A stretch of 22,154 nt of DNA from CAZTLE01 sp964614415 (lineage in GTDB: Bacteria; Bacteroidota; Bacteroidia; Flavobacteriales; Flavobacteriaceae). Both the position numbers and the translations under genes were made by a program. Of the stretch, positions 8,201 through 14,324 are shown in pieces. Under the pieces are notes generated by a model that made no database searches, was not told the DNA's origin, and saw only the letters and a list, made by a program, of their open reading frames with translations. Location of the stretch: assembly GCA_964614415.1 (NCBI GenBank), contig CAZTLE010000053.1:1-22154 (forward strand), given 5' to 3'. The number at the start of each line of letters is the position of its first letter. The first letter of the stretch is position 1.

Positions 8201-8256
8201 CTTTGTTTTTGTTTTTTGATTAAACTCTGGTTTGAGGATTTGATTTAAACTGCTTT

Positions 8257-8541
8257 CTAAATTGGATTGAACAAATAAACCAATGCAAAAACCGCTAATG
8301 CACCACTGGCTTTAATACCCGGTGACCCTTTAATTTCACCATCTACGAGTTCGATAAAACCTGGTATTGCAACACTAATTGCTGCGGCTGACAGACTCAC
8401 AATTATTCTGATTATACCTTTTAACTCCAGAAAAATTCTGTCTTGTTCACCTGAAGTAGCGTTGGCCAGATATTTGAAACAGAACGACATTATATATGCT
8501 CCTGTTAAGACTAGAATGAGATTGGTAAAAAACTTTTTCAT
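8257..8541 (-). CDS. Small hydrophobic membrane protein, first gene of protease operon
   Basis: This 94-aa protein has three likely membrane segments at about residues 5-24, 43-62 and 79-93, with a short polar loop (VDGEIKGSP) before the last. The C-terminal stretch IKASGALAVFALVYLFNP resembles, from memory, a motif in membrane segments attached to effector or signalling proteins in bacterial conflict systems. That resemblance needs a profile search. The start MKKFF is standard. It precedes the serine protease by 57 bp on the same strand with no terminator between. It might anchor or gate the protease, or be a membrane effector activated by it (inference). A dyad site lies 57 bp upstream of its start. 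Confidence 0.75.
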   Translation of the reverse strand: MKKFFTNLILVLTGAYIMSFCFKYLANATSGEQDRIFLELKGIIRIIVSLSAAAISVAIPGFIELVDGEIKGSPGIKASGALAVFALVYLFNPI

Positions 8542-8568
8542 GGCCTATCGAGTTTATGGTTTCGATGT

Positions 8569-8576
8569 CAAAATTG
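8569..8576 (-). promoter_or_regulatory. Weak -7 element for the protease operon
   Basis: On the minus strand CAATTTTG matches TAnnTTTG at 7 of 8 positions, 28 bp before the ATG at 8541. No TTG is found about 20 bp upstream. The centre of the TACCC dyad instead lies about 44 bp from the predicted transcription start, as expected for an activator-dependent promoter. Confidence 0.3.
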
Positions 8577-8597
8577 TCTTCAAACTTGATTCTGTTT

Positions 8598-8617
8598 TAT
8601 ACCCAATACCGGGTATA
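8598..8617. promoter_or_regulatory. Inverted repeat TATACCC-N6-GGGTATA, candidate NarL-type operator
   Basis: The 7-bp arms TATACCC and GGGTATA pair perfectly around the spacer AATACC. The core TACCC-N6-GGGTA spans 16 bp, the size of the NarL-family 7-2-7 site (TACYYMT-N2-AKRRGTA), although inner positions deviate from the E. coli consensus. It lies 57 bp upstream of the small membrane protein gene. Confidence 0.5.
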
Positions 8618-8737
8618 TTTCAAGAAAATGAGGCGTAATTAACTTATTGCGAGATAAATAGAAAGAAATACCCTACAGTTTTAATGTGATGAATTGTGAA
8701 GTTGGGCTCTTATTAGGTTAACTTGGGAAATGAAGAG

Positions 8738-8753
8738 TACCCTTAAGCGGGTA
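8738..8753. promoter_or_regulatory. Second TACCC-N6-GGGTA dyad
   Basis: TACCC and GGGTA are separated by TTAAGC, giving the same 16-bp geometry as the dyad at 8600-8615. It lies about 200 bp upstream of the protease operon start and could be a distal site for the same regulator. A lone TACCC half-site is at 8669-8673. Confidence 0.4.
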
Positions 8754-8760
8754 GAGGAAT

Positions 8761-8895
8761 AATGAATATCGAAAATCGAATGTTGAGTTTTAAGTGTTGA
8801 ATTTTAAATTTTGAGTGTTGAATTGCAGGGATCGTATAACGAATAACCCAATAACAACTAACCAAATAACGAATATCGAATGCAGAATATCGAAT
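8761..8895. repeat. Degenerate intergenic repeat cluster A
   Basis: Short units recur imperfectly: GAATATCGAA three times, GTGTTGAATT twice with a 21-bp period, and runs such as AATTTTAAATTTTGAG. Similar AT-rich wording recurs near 9155-9312 and 11690-11870, so this is probably one member of a dispersed family. Confidence 0.7.
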
Positions 8896-8902
8896 GACGA
8901 AG

Positions 8903-9091
8903 TTAATCCTTGATAAGAGACTTCACCAACAATAGAAGCCCCGCAAATACCAAAAACCCAACCAGGATCCAGATGCTTCCTTTATATTGCTTTTTGTGCA
9001 GTTTTTTATCCTTTCGGTAGCTAAAGATCATCACGATCACAAAGGCGATGACAAAAATTCCGGCGAAGATCCACTGACCTTTAGTAAACAT
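8903..9091 (-). CDS. Small two-helix membrane protein
   Basis: This 62-aa protein has hydrophobic segments at about residues 8-25 (IFAGIFVIAFVIVMIFSY) and 41-59 (SIWILVGFLVFAGLLLLVK), joined by a strongly basic loop (RKDKKLHKKQYK). The loop is predicted to face the cytoplasm by the positive-inside rule, with both ends outside. I cannot give a function. A single ATG start fits. It stands alone between two repeat-rich intergenic stretches, and its stop codon directly abuts the repeat cluster. Hydropathy pattern and clean start make it a real gene rather than a chance frame. Confidence 0.75.
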   Translation of the reverse strand: MFTKGQWIFAGIFVIAFVIVMIFSYRKDKKLHKKQYKGSIWILVGFLVFAGLLLLVKSLIKD

Positions 9092-9154
9092 AGAGGTTTA
9101 ATTGAGCTACAAAAGTAAGGAAGGATAGGTTTCATTCCAAGGAACACCGTCGTG

Positions 9155-9312
9155 TAAAATCTCAAATTACAAACACCAAATTCCAAACTCCACCCTTCGG
9201 CAAGCTCAGGGTAAAAATTCCAAATTCCAAACTTGCCCGCCGTCAGGCAGGTTCCAAAACGACCCTGCGATGGACTCAGGGTAAATCCCAAATTAAAAAT
9301 TTAAAATTCCAA
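9155..9312. repeat. Intergenic repeat cluster B with GC-rich hairpin inserts
   Basis: Runs of CCAAATTCCAAA-like sequence enclose three GC-rich elements: ACCCTTCGGCAAGCTCAGGG (9192-9211), GCCCGCCGTCAGGCAGG (9235-9251) and ACCCTGCGATGGACTCAGGG (9262-9281). The first and third share the reverse-complement pattern CCCTGAG-N5-CG-AGGG and can fold into short hairpins. I associate such elements with dispersed intergenic repeats in Bacteroidota. No gene is supported here. Confidence 0.75.
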
Positions 9313-9331
9313 AGTAGAATTCAGGAGGCAA

Positions 9332-9718
9332 TTAGGCTTCGAGGATGGCCTGAATATCCGGCTTGAAGTAGTTGGGGCCTTTGAGTACCTTTCCGTCGTC
9401 GCGGTAGATCGGTTTTCCATCTGCACCCAGCTTACTCATGTTGCTGCGTTGGATCTCATCAAACACCTCATCGATCTTGTACTGCATACCATGCTCTATC
9501 AAAGTTCCACAAAGAATATAGAGCATATCCCCCAGGGCATCTGCCACTTCTACAAGGTCATTGTTGTTGGCAGCTTCGAGATATTCCTCATTCTCCTCAC
9601 GCATTAGTTTGTATCGCAACAGATTTTTGGCTTCGCCAAGGTCGGCAGTAGGAGATTCTTTAACGCCCAGTCCGAATGCTTCGTGGAACTCGCGCACAGC
9701 AGCAGTGTATTTGTTCAT
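9332..9718 (-). CDS. MazG/HisE-like nucleoside triphosphate pyrophosphohydrolase
   Basis: This 128-aa all-alpha protein has the acidic metal-binding pattern of the family: E41-E42-x2-E45 in LMREENEEYLEA, then E57, D60 and D64 in DLVEVADALGDML. By family knowledge these bind Mg2+ and hydrolyse NTPs or phosphoribosyl-ATP to monophosphates and pyrophosphate. Length and a C-terminal GPNYFKPDI motif fit the stand-alone PRA-PH-like house-cleaning type rather than HisE of histidine synthesis, and no his genes are nearby. It is cytoplasmic. It follows the LytS-like kinase by 62 bp. A near-match promoter element (TATCTTTA, 9761-9768, minus strand) lies 42 bp upstream of the start, so it may have its own transcript. 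The substrate cannot be read from sequence. Confidence 0.85.
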   Translation of the reverse strand: MNKYTAAVREFHEAFGLGVKESPTADLGEAKNLLRYKLMREENEEYLEAANNNDLVEVADALGDMLYILCGTLIEHGMQYKIDEVFDEIQRSNMSKLGADGKPIYRDDGKVLKGPNYFKPDIQAILEA

Positions 9719-9780
9719 AGGAATGAATAGTTAGAGTGTGATATACTTTTTTAAAAAAATTAAAGATAGTTTATATATGC

Positions 9781-11643
9781 TTATGCACTCTCGGTTACTC
9801 TAAAAGGTATTTTGAATCTAACTATCACCCCAAATGAGCTGGCATCCAATTCTGATTTATTTACTGTTTCCACTCCAGTACCCGTGGCACGTTTTAAATA
9901 GTTTGATATCAATTGTGTAGAGATGGATTGTTCCTTATTGTCTTCTTCGGATAAATAGCCATTTCCATTGTCTTCAATCGTACATTCTATAAACTTTTTC
10001 AACATTTTTAGATGAATGCTGATAACGCCTTTTTGCCGAAGTCCGTTAAAACCATGATGAATACAATTTTCAACAAACGGCTGTAGTAACATAGGTGGGA
10101 TAAACACAAACTCGTCTTCCTTCATATTTTCATAGCTAAAACTATAGCTAAAAGAGTCTTTCTTGGTAAATAATTGAAGGTCCATGTATTTTTTAAGAGA
10201 TTCGATTTCCTGCTCCATTGGTACGAAGTTATCGATAGAGTTTTCCAAAAACAAACGTAACAATCTTGAAAACTTAAGTAAATAGCTTTCGGCCTGCTCT
10301 GGTTCCTTTTTAATATGTGCCTGTATCGCATAGAGCGTATTAGAGGTAAAATGCGGATTCATTTGTGAACGCAATAATCGTTGTTGCCATTGAAGGCTTT
10401 TTCGCTCATATCGCAGTTTTCTTTGAAAGAAAAAGACTAATCCAAGACTTAGTAGGAAGCTTCCTATAATACCTCCGATAAGCAGTGAATTCTTTAGATT
10501 GGAATTCGCTAATTCAACTTCCAGTTTGTCTTTCAGAATTTGCTTTTCCTTTTCATTGGCCTTAGTAAGCGAGAGCAACTCTTTTTCTGTTTTTTGGGAG
10601 TACAGTTTATCTTGATGGTCATTGATTTCGTCAATTATGGAGGTAATGTTTTCACTATTTTTTGGAGCCTCCACAGCATATCTAACCTCGTAGCTAAGGA
10701 GACTCTTTTGCATGTTTCGATCAAGATTTTCAATCCCTAACAAGCGCGAAGAATCCAAGTATTTTCTGGCATTACGGTAATCTCCAAGGTCCATGTAAAC
10801 TTCAGCTATATTGCTATAACCTGTGGCGAGTGTGTTTACTTGATCGAATTGATCTTCGAATGTGTAGGAGTTGGCAGCATTCTGTGCTTTCAAGTAATAA
10901 GACAAAGCGCTCCGATAATCACCCTCATAATACTTATAGACTCCATAGTTGGTAAATATTGCAAACCGGTATCTTTTCGAAACCTCGCTGGGCGCAGTAA
11001 TAAGTTCCTCCAGAATTCCATAGGCTTCTTTCTTTTTATTGAGATAGTAGTAGTAAAATTCTGCCTGAGAAATCAGTGCGGAAAGTAAATTTGACGTATC
11101 AGCCTTGCGAGTATTAGAGACATACTGATCTATAGCCCGTCCTGCTTTTTGATAGTCACCTAGACCAATTAAGGCCAGATGTTCCCAGTAATACGCCCAT
11201 GAAAGCCCTCTGTGTTCCTCTATATCCAAAAGAGATTTGAACCTATTTGATAGGGACAGGCATTCGGCGTGCAATCCCAAATTCTTATACGCATTCCATG
11301 CAGAACTAAAGTATACTCCTTCTCGATCGGTAGTAATAGTGTCCTTCACGAAATCGGTCGCATTGTGATAGAAGATGGCGGCACTGTCGATAATTGAAAG
11401 ACGTTGATAATACTGGCCCAGCAAGTAGTTGTTTTCGGCGCGCAAAGAATCCGGAAGTAACGGATCTTCTAAGAGCTTTTCAGAAATATCCTGTAAAGCG
11501 TTGAAAACAGAATCATTTGATAGAGAATCAAGCCTTTGGTGTATGGAGCGGATTTTCTCGGCTGAGAATACCTCGTCCTTTTTTTGTTCACATCCAAGTA
11601 AACACAGTGAGATACATAAGACAGGAAATGCTAGCCCTCGCAT
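9781..11643 (-). CDS. Lipoprotein-like TPR sensor histidine kinase, LytS/His_kinase type
   Basis: The protein is 620 aa. Its N-terminus has a lipobox (LCLLGC, Cys18) followed by EQKKDE, so it may be lipid-anchored at the outer face of the inner membrane or beyond. Residues about 30-330 are TPR-like helices (for example YYEGDYRSALSYYLKAQ). A coiled coil (about 340-380) and a membrane helix (about 383-404, SLLIGGIIGSFLLSLGLVFF) follow. The cytoplasmic part is the LytS-type kinase: phospho-His431 in QMNPHFTSNTLYAI (usually MNPHFIFNSLN), N box LLQPFVENCIHHGF at about 518-531, and G1 box EDNGNGYL. No LytTR partner regulator adjoins it, so it is an orphan in this window. An in-frame TGA lies just upstream, so the ATG at 11643 is the only start. 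The combination of a lipoprotein signal with an internal membrane helix is odd. Confidence 0.88.
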   Translation of the reverse strand: MRGLAFPVLCISLCLLGCEQKKDEVFSAEKIRSIHQRLDSLSNDSVFNALQDISEKLLEDPLLPDSLRAENNYLLGQYYQRLSIIDSAAIFYHNATDFVKDTITTDREGVYFSSAWNAYKNLGLHAECLSLSNRFKSLLDIEEHRGLSWAYYWEHLALIGLGDYQKAGRAIDQYVSNTRKADTSNLLSALISQAEFYYYYLNKKKEAYGILEELITAPSEVSKRYRFAIFTNYGVYKYYEGDYRSALSYYLKAQNAANSYTFEDQFDQVNTLATGYSNIAEVYMDLGDYRNARKYLDSSRLLGIENLDRNMQKSLLSYEVRYAVEAPKNSENITSIIDEINDHQDKLYSQKTEKELLSLTKANEKEKQILKDKLEVELANSNLKNSLLIGGIIGSFLLSLGLVFFFQRKLRYERKSLQWQQRLLRSQMNPHFTSNTLYAIQAHIKKEPEQAESYLLKFSRLLRLFLENSIDNFVPMEQEIESLKKYMDLQLFTKKDSFSYSFSYENMKEDEFVFIPPMLLQPFVENCIHHGFNGLRQKGVISIHLKMLKKFIECTIEDNGNGYLSEEDNKEQSISTQLISNYLKRATGTGVETVNKSELDASSFGVIVRFKIPFRVTESA

Positions 11644-11647
11644 TGAT

Positions 11648-11655
11648 CAAATGTA
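11648..11655 (-). promoter_or_regulatory. TAnnTTTG element directly in front of the LytS-like kinase gene
   Basis: On the minus strand TACATTTG matches the consensus fully, but only 4 bp separate it from the ATG at 11643. If it is used, the transcript would be leaderless or nearly so. No TTG is found about 20 bp upstream, so it may be a chance match. Confidence 0.25.
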
Positions 11656-11659
11656 TGAA

Positions 11660-11690
11660 AACCCCTGACGATAAATAAGTCTTAGGGGTT
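11660..11690 (-). terminator. Hairpin between aminotransferase and LytS-like kinase genes
   Basis: On the minus strand AACCCCT-aa-GAC pairs with GTC-AGGGGTT (10 bp with a 2-base bulge) around an AT-rich loop, followed by TTTT. It would end transcription from the aminotransferase gene, whose stop is 180 bp upstream, just before the kinase start. Confidence 0.5.
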
Positions 11691-11868
11691 CAATTTTGAG
11701 TTTTGAATTTTAAAATTTATTACTCGGAGCTTCCCTGGAATTTGGAGCTTGATATTTGAAATTTTACCCTGAGTTCGTCGAAGTTGGCTAGCAAAGGAAG
11801 GAGTATCGAAGTCCGAATCGAGCTTCTTTGGAATTTTGAATTTATGATTTGAAATTTGTTGTTTGAGA
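11690..11868. repeat. Intergenic repeat cluster C
   Basis: AT-rich runs such as TTTTGAGTTTTGAATTTTAA enclose ACCCTGAGTTCGTCGAAG (11766-11783). This matches the reverse complement of an element in cluster B (9192-9212) at 15 of 18 positions. The cluster starts right after the hairpin and ends at the stop codon of the aminotransferase gene. No gene is supported here. Confidence 0.7.
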
Positions 11869-11869
11869 A

Positions 11870-12940
11870 TCAAACAACCTCATATCTCCACCCAAACGGA
11901 TCCTCAGCCACATTATGCTGAATCTCCATCAGGTCTTTCTTGAACCGGGCCGCAAAACTGACCTCCTGCTTCGGAATGTCATAGACCGCGTTTTCATGGC
12001 TAAAGGCGCTTACAGGACTTATTACCGCCGCCGTTCCGGCACCAAAGATCTCGCGTAAGCTACCGTTCTTGCTGGCTTCAATAATCTCGTTTACCGAAAC
12101 CCGACGCACTTCAACCGCGATCCCGGCGCGTTCGGCCAGGGCGATCACGCTTTTGCGGGTTACCCCATCCAGAATGCGATCTCCGGTTGGAGCGGTTATC
12201 AAGGTATCATTTATTCTAAAGAACACATTCATCGTCCCGGCTTCCTCCAGGTACTTGTGCTCGTGAGCGTCCGTCCAGATCACCTGATCGAAGCCTTTTG
12301 CCTTTGCGAGGTTGGTAGGGTAGAACTGGGCTCCATAATTACCTGCCGCTTTTACAAAACCTACTCCGCCGTCGGCAGATCGGCTGTAGTGTTCTGCGAT
12401 CACCACTTTCACATCGCCCGAATAGTAGGCCTGTGCAGGTGAGAGTAATATCATAAATTTATACGCATCCGAAGGTGAGGCCGAAACCCCTACCTGGGTG
12501 GCAATCACAAAGGGTCGGATATACAATGAGTTGCCCATGCCGGGTTTGATCCACTCGTTGTCGAGCTTCATTAGCTTGTTCAGGGCACCAAAGAAAAATT
12601 CTTTCGGGAATTCCGGAATCGCCATGCGCTTGGAGGACGCATTGATTCGCTTAAAATTCTCGTCCGGGCGAAACAGGAATACGCGACCATCATCATCCTT
12701 GTAAGCCTTCATCCCTTCAAATACCGCCTGTCCGTAGTGAAATACCTTGGCCCCGGGCGAGATTGTCAATGGCCCGTAGGGCTTGATCTCAGGCTGTTGC
12801 CAGGCTCCGTCACGATAATCACATTCGAACATGTGATCCGTAAAAACATTTCCGAACGTAAGATTGTTAAAATCTACCTCATTAATGCGGGAGTTAGTAA
12901 CTTTGGTGACCGATATCGTATCTGGGGAAGCAATGTTCAT
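11870..12940 (-). CDS. ilvE: Branched-chain amino acid aminotransferase
   Basis: This 356-aa fold-type IV PLP enzyme catalyses the last step of Leu, Ile and Val synthesis and the first step of their breakdown, using 2-oxoglutarate/glutamate. The PLP lysine is K197 in FVKAAGNYGAQ. Other family signatures are FHYGQAVFEGMKAY near the substrate loop, LFRPDENFKR, and the phosphate-binding region EAGTMNVFF with GVTRKSVI. The start is placed at ATG 12940 (MNIASPDTI), since frames extending to 13003 run through a candidate promoter. ATG 12946, two codons longer, is a possible alternative. No other ilv or leu genes are in the window, so it is a lone gene. It is divergent from the DUF4920 lipoprotein gene and ends at a repeat cluster followed by a hairpin. 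Confidence 0.94.
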   Translation of the reverse strand: MNIASPDTISVTKVTNSRINEVDFNNLTFGNVFTDHMFECDYRDGAWQQPEIKPYGPLTISPGAKVFHYGQAVFEGMKAYKDDDGRVFLFRPDENFKRINASSKRMAIPEFPKEFFFGALNKLMKLDNEWIKPGMGNSLYIRPFVIATQVGVSASPSDAYKFMILLSPAQAYYSGDVKVVIAEHYSRSADGGVGFVKAAGNYGAQFYPTNLAKAKGFDQVIWTDAHEHKYLEEAGTMNVFFRINDTLITAPTGDRILDGVTRKSVIALAERAGIAVEVRRVSVNEIIEASKNGSLREIFGAGTAAVISPVSAFSHENAVYDIPKQEVSFAARFKKDLMEIQHNVAEDPFGWRYEVV

Positions 12941-12958
12941 AGGCATGCGATTTCGAAG

Positions 12959-12985
12959 TAAAAGTATACAAAATTTAGTGTACAA
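12959..12985 (-). promoter_or_regulatory. Candidate ilvE promoter
   Basis: On the minus strand TACTTTTA (12959-12966) matches TAnnTTTG at 7 of 8 positions, with TTG (12983-12985, end of a T run) 16 bp upstream. The transcript would start about 12-14 nt before the ATG at 12940. Confidence 0.35.
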
Positions 12986-13049
12986 AAAACGCAAAAATTT
13001 CATAAAATTGCGCTATCTTATAAGACTCTAAACCCGATAATACCTTACA

Positions 13050-13568
13050 ATGAGAAAGTTACTCTTAGTTTCGGCGGCACTGGCATTTTTGGCCGGTTGC
13101 AATACACAAAAGGAGAAAAAAGAAGAAGTAGCCGATAACACGGAAGAAATGAATCAGGAAATGGCGTATGCATCTTTCGGAGAAGAAATTTCAGATACCG
13201 ATGTGATGACCTTCGCAGAAGCGGCCGAGAAGTACAAAAGCCTGAAAGTGGGAGATACCGTACCACTTAAATTCAGTGCAAAGGTCAAAGAAGTATGTCA
13301 GAACAAAGGGTGCTGGATGCGCCTGGATCTCGGATCCGATGAAGCCATGGTAAAATTTAAAGACTACGGTTTCTTTGTGCCCAAGGACATTGCCGGAGAT
13401 GAGGTAATTCTGGAAGGAATGGCATTCGTGGATGAGATGAGTATTGAGGACCAGAAGCACTATGCCGAAGATGCTGGCAAGCCTCAGGACGAGATCGATG
13501 CCATTACTGAGCCTAAAAGGACACTTTCTTTTGTGTCCAGCGGTGTGCTTATTGCCGAAAATCAGTAG
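13050..13568 (+). CDS. DUF4920-type lipoprotein
   Basis: This 172-aa protein has a lipoprotein signal (MRKLLLVSAALAFLAGC, Cys17). The following NTQKEKKEE stretch is charged and lysine-rich, as near the export signals of surface lipoproteins in Bacteroidota. After an acidic linker, residues about 42-168 form the DUF4920 domain: a small beta-barrel-like region with VCQNKGCWMRLDL, containing the conserved C-x4-CW, and FKDYGFFVPKDI. The function of DUF4920 is not known to me; the paired Cys suggest metal or redox activity. It is probably located on the outer membrane or in the periplasm. The mnmD start follows its stop by 3 bp, so the two are co-transcribed, though no functional link is evident. 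Confidence 0.85.
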   Translation: MRKLLLVSAALAFLAGCNTQKEKKEEVADNTEEMNQEMAYASFGEEISDTDVMTFAEAAEKYKSLKVGDTVPLKFSAKVKEVCQNKGCWMRLDLGSDEAMVKFKDYGFFVPKDIAGDEVILEGMAFVDEMSIEDQKHYAEDAGKPQDEIDAITEPKRTLSFVSSGVLIAENQ

Positions 13569-13571
13569 GCT

Positions 13572-14243
13572 TTGAAACGGGAGTTCCTCACTACAGGGGA
13601 TGGCTCCGTAACCATTCATTTGCCCGATTGGAATGAGCAGTATCATTCCAAACACGGCGCTATTGCCGAAGCCGAACACGTGTTTCTCGCAACCGGACTT
13701 CAGTACTTCGTAGATCAAACATCTCCAAAGGAAGTTCATATTCTGGAAATAGGGTTCGGAACGGGTCTGAATGCCTTTCTCACGCTACTCAAAGGGCAAC
13801 AGGATGAATTGAGTATCCACTATACCGGGGTAGAAGCCTATCCGGTGGAACTTTCGGAAATAGAGAAACTCAATTTCGCTGAACTACTGGATGCTTCGGA
13901 AGCTACTTTTCTGAAATTGCATCAAGCTCCATGGGAAGAATCGGTTGACATAGCCTCCGACTTCACCCTTACCAAGAGAAAACAATTCTTTGCTGAAATC
14001 GAAGATGTCGATACCTACAATGTGGTCTACTTTGACGCCTTTGGCCCCAGAGTGCAACCCGATCTGTGGACAGAGGCCATCTTCGAAAAAATGTTCCGCG
14101 CTCTCAAGCCGGGCGGAGTCCTTGTTACCTATTCGGCCAAGGGAAGTGTCCGACGGGCCATGCAGGCAGCAGGGTTCACCGTGGAACGCCTTCCCGGACC
14201 TCCAGGGAAGAGAGAAATGCTAAGAGCCCGCAAGGGCGATTAG
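13572..14243 (+). CDS. mnmD: tRNA 5-aminomethyl-2-thiouridine-34 methyltransferase, MnmD type
   Basis: This 223-aa stand-alone version of the methyltransferase half of MnmC adds the last methyl group to the mnm5s2U wobble base of certain tRNAs using S-adenosylmethionine. The SAM motif LEIGFGTGLNAF is at about residues 57-68, and the family motif YFDAFGP ends at about residue 159 (D155-A-F-G-P). The N-terminal LPDWNEQYHSKHGAIAEAEH is typical. The start is TTG at 13572, because no ATG is available and the conserved N-terminus (KREFLTTGDGS) begins right there. TTG and 3-bp spacing from the DUF4920 gene suggest translational coupling. The last eight codons and the stop lie in a 44-bp unit that is duplicated immediately downstream. 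No FAD oxidase half (MnmC C-terminal domain) is present, as usual for MnmD. Confidence 0.9.
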   Translation: MKREFLTTGDGSVTIHLPDWNEQYHSKHGAIAEAEHVFLATGLQYFVDQTSPKEVHILEIGFGTGLNAFLTLLKGQQDELSIHYTGVEAYPVELSEIEKLNFAELLDASEATFLKLHQAPWEESVDIASDFTLTKRKQFFAEIEDVDTYNVVYFDAFGPRVQPDLWTEAIFEKMFRALKPGGVLVTYSAKGSVRRAMQAAGFTVERLPGPPGKREMLRARKGD

Positions 14244-14309
14244 TGTTCGAGTCTTCTCAAATGCTAAGAGCCCGCAAGGGCGATTAGTATTCGAGCCTTC
14301 TCAAATGCT
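14215..14309. repeat. 44-bp tandem duplication across the mnmD stop codon
   Basis: Unit 1 (14215-14258) and unit 2 (14259-14302) differ at only two bases, and a partial third unit (AAATGCT) starts at 14303. Each unit contains GCCC-GCAA-GGGC, a short hairpin with a GNRA-type loop. Unit 1 holds the mnmD stop (14241-14243), so the protein is unchanged. Confidence 0.95.
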
Positions 14310-14324
14310 TCGGACTTCAAGGCC

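Larger units (their letters stand above)
8542..8902. other. 361-bp non-coding stretch: dyads plus degenerate AT-rich repeats
   Basis: No credible gene is seen on either strand. The protease-operon side (8542-8760) holds the weak -7 element and two TACCC dyads. The other side (about 8761-8895) is low-complexity: GAATATCGAA occurs at 8764, 8871 and 8885, and GTGTTGAATT at 8794 and 8815. The repeats run up to the stop codon of the neighbouring 62-aa gene. Confidence 0.8.

Noticed and set aside
8761..8895. CRISPR array
   Set aside because: Units are 10 bp, irregularly spaced and imperfect, with no constant repeat/spacer pattern and no cas genes.
9037..9291. An 84-codon open frame on the minus strand
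   Set aside because: It is translated repeat sequence overlapping the 62-aa membrane protein gene, with no family features.
11682..11873. A 63-codon open frame on the minus strand with Lys/Phe-rich product
   Set aside because: It is the AT-rich repeat cluster C read in one frame and overlaps the end of ilvE. Composition is low-complexity.
12941..13003. Extension of ilvE to 13003
   Set aside because: The added residues are hydrophobic and unlike the family, and cover the candidate promoter.
14244..14309. Pseudogene remnant after mnmD
   Set aside because: It is explained fully by the 44-bp tandem duplication; no further mnmD sequence is present.
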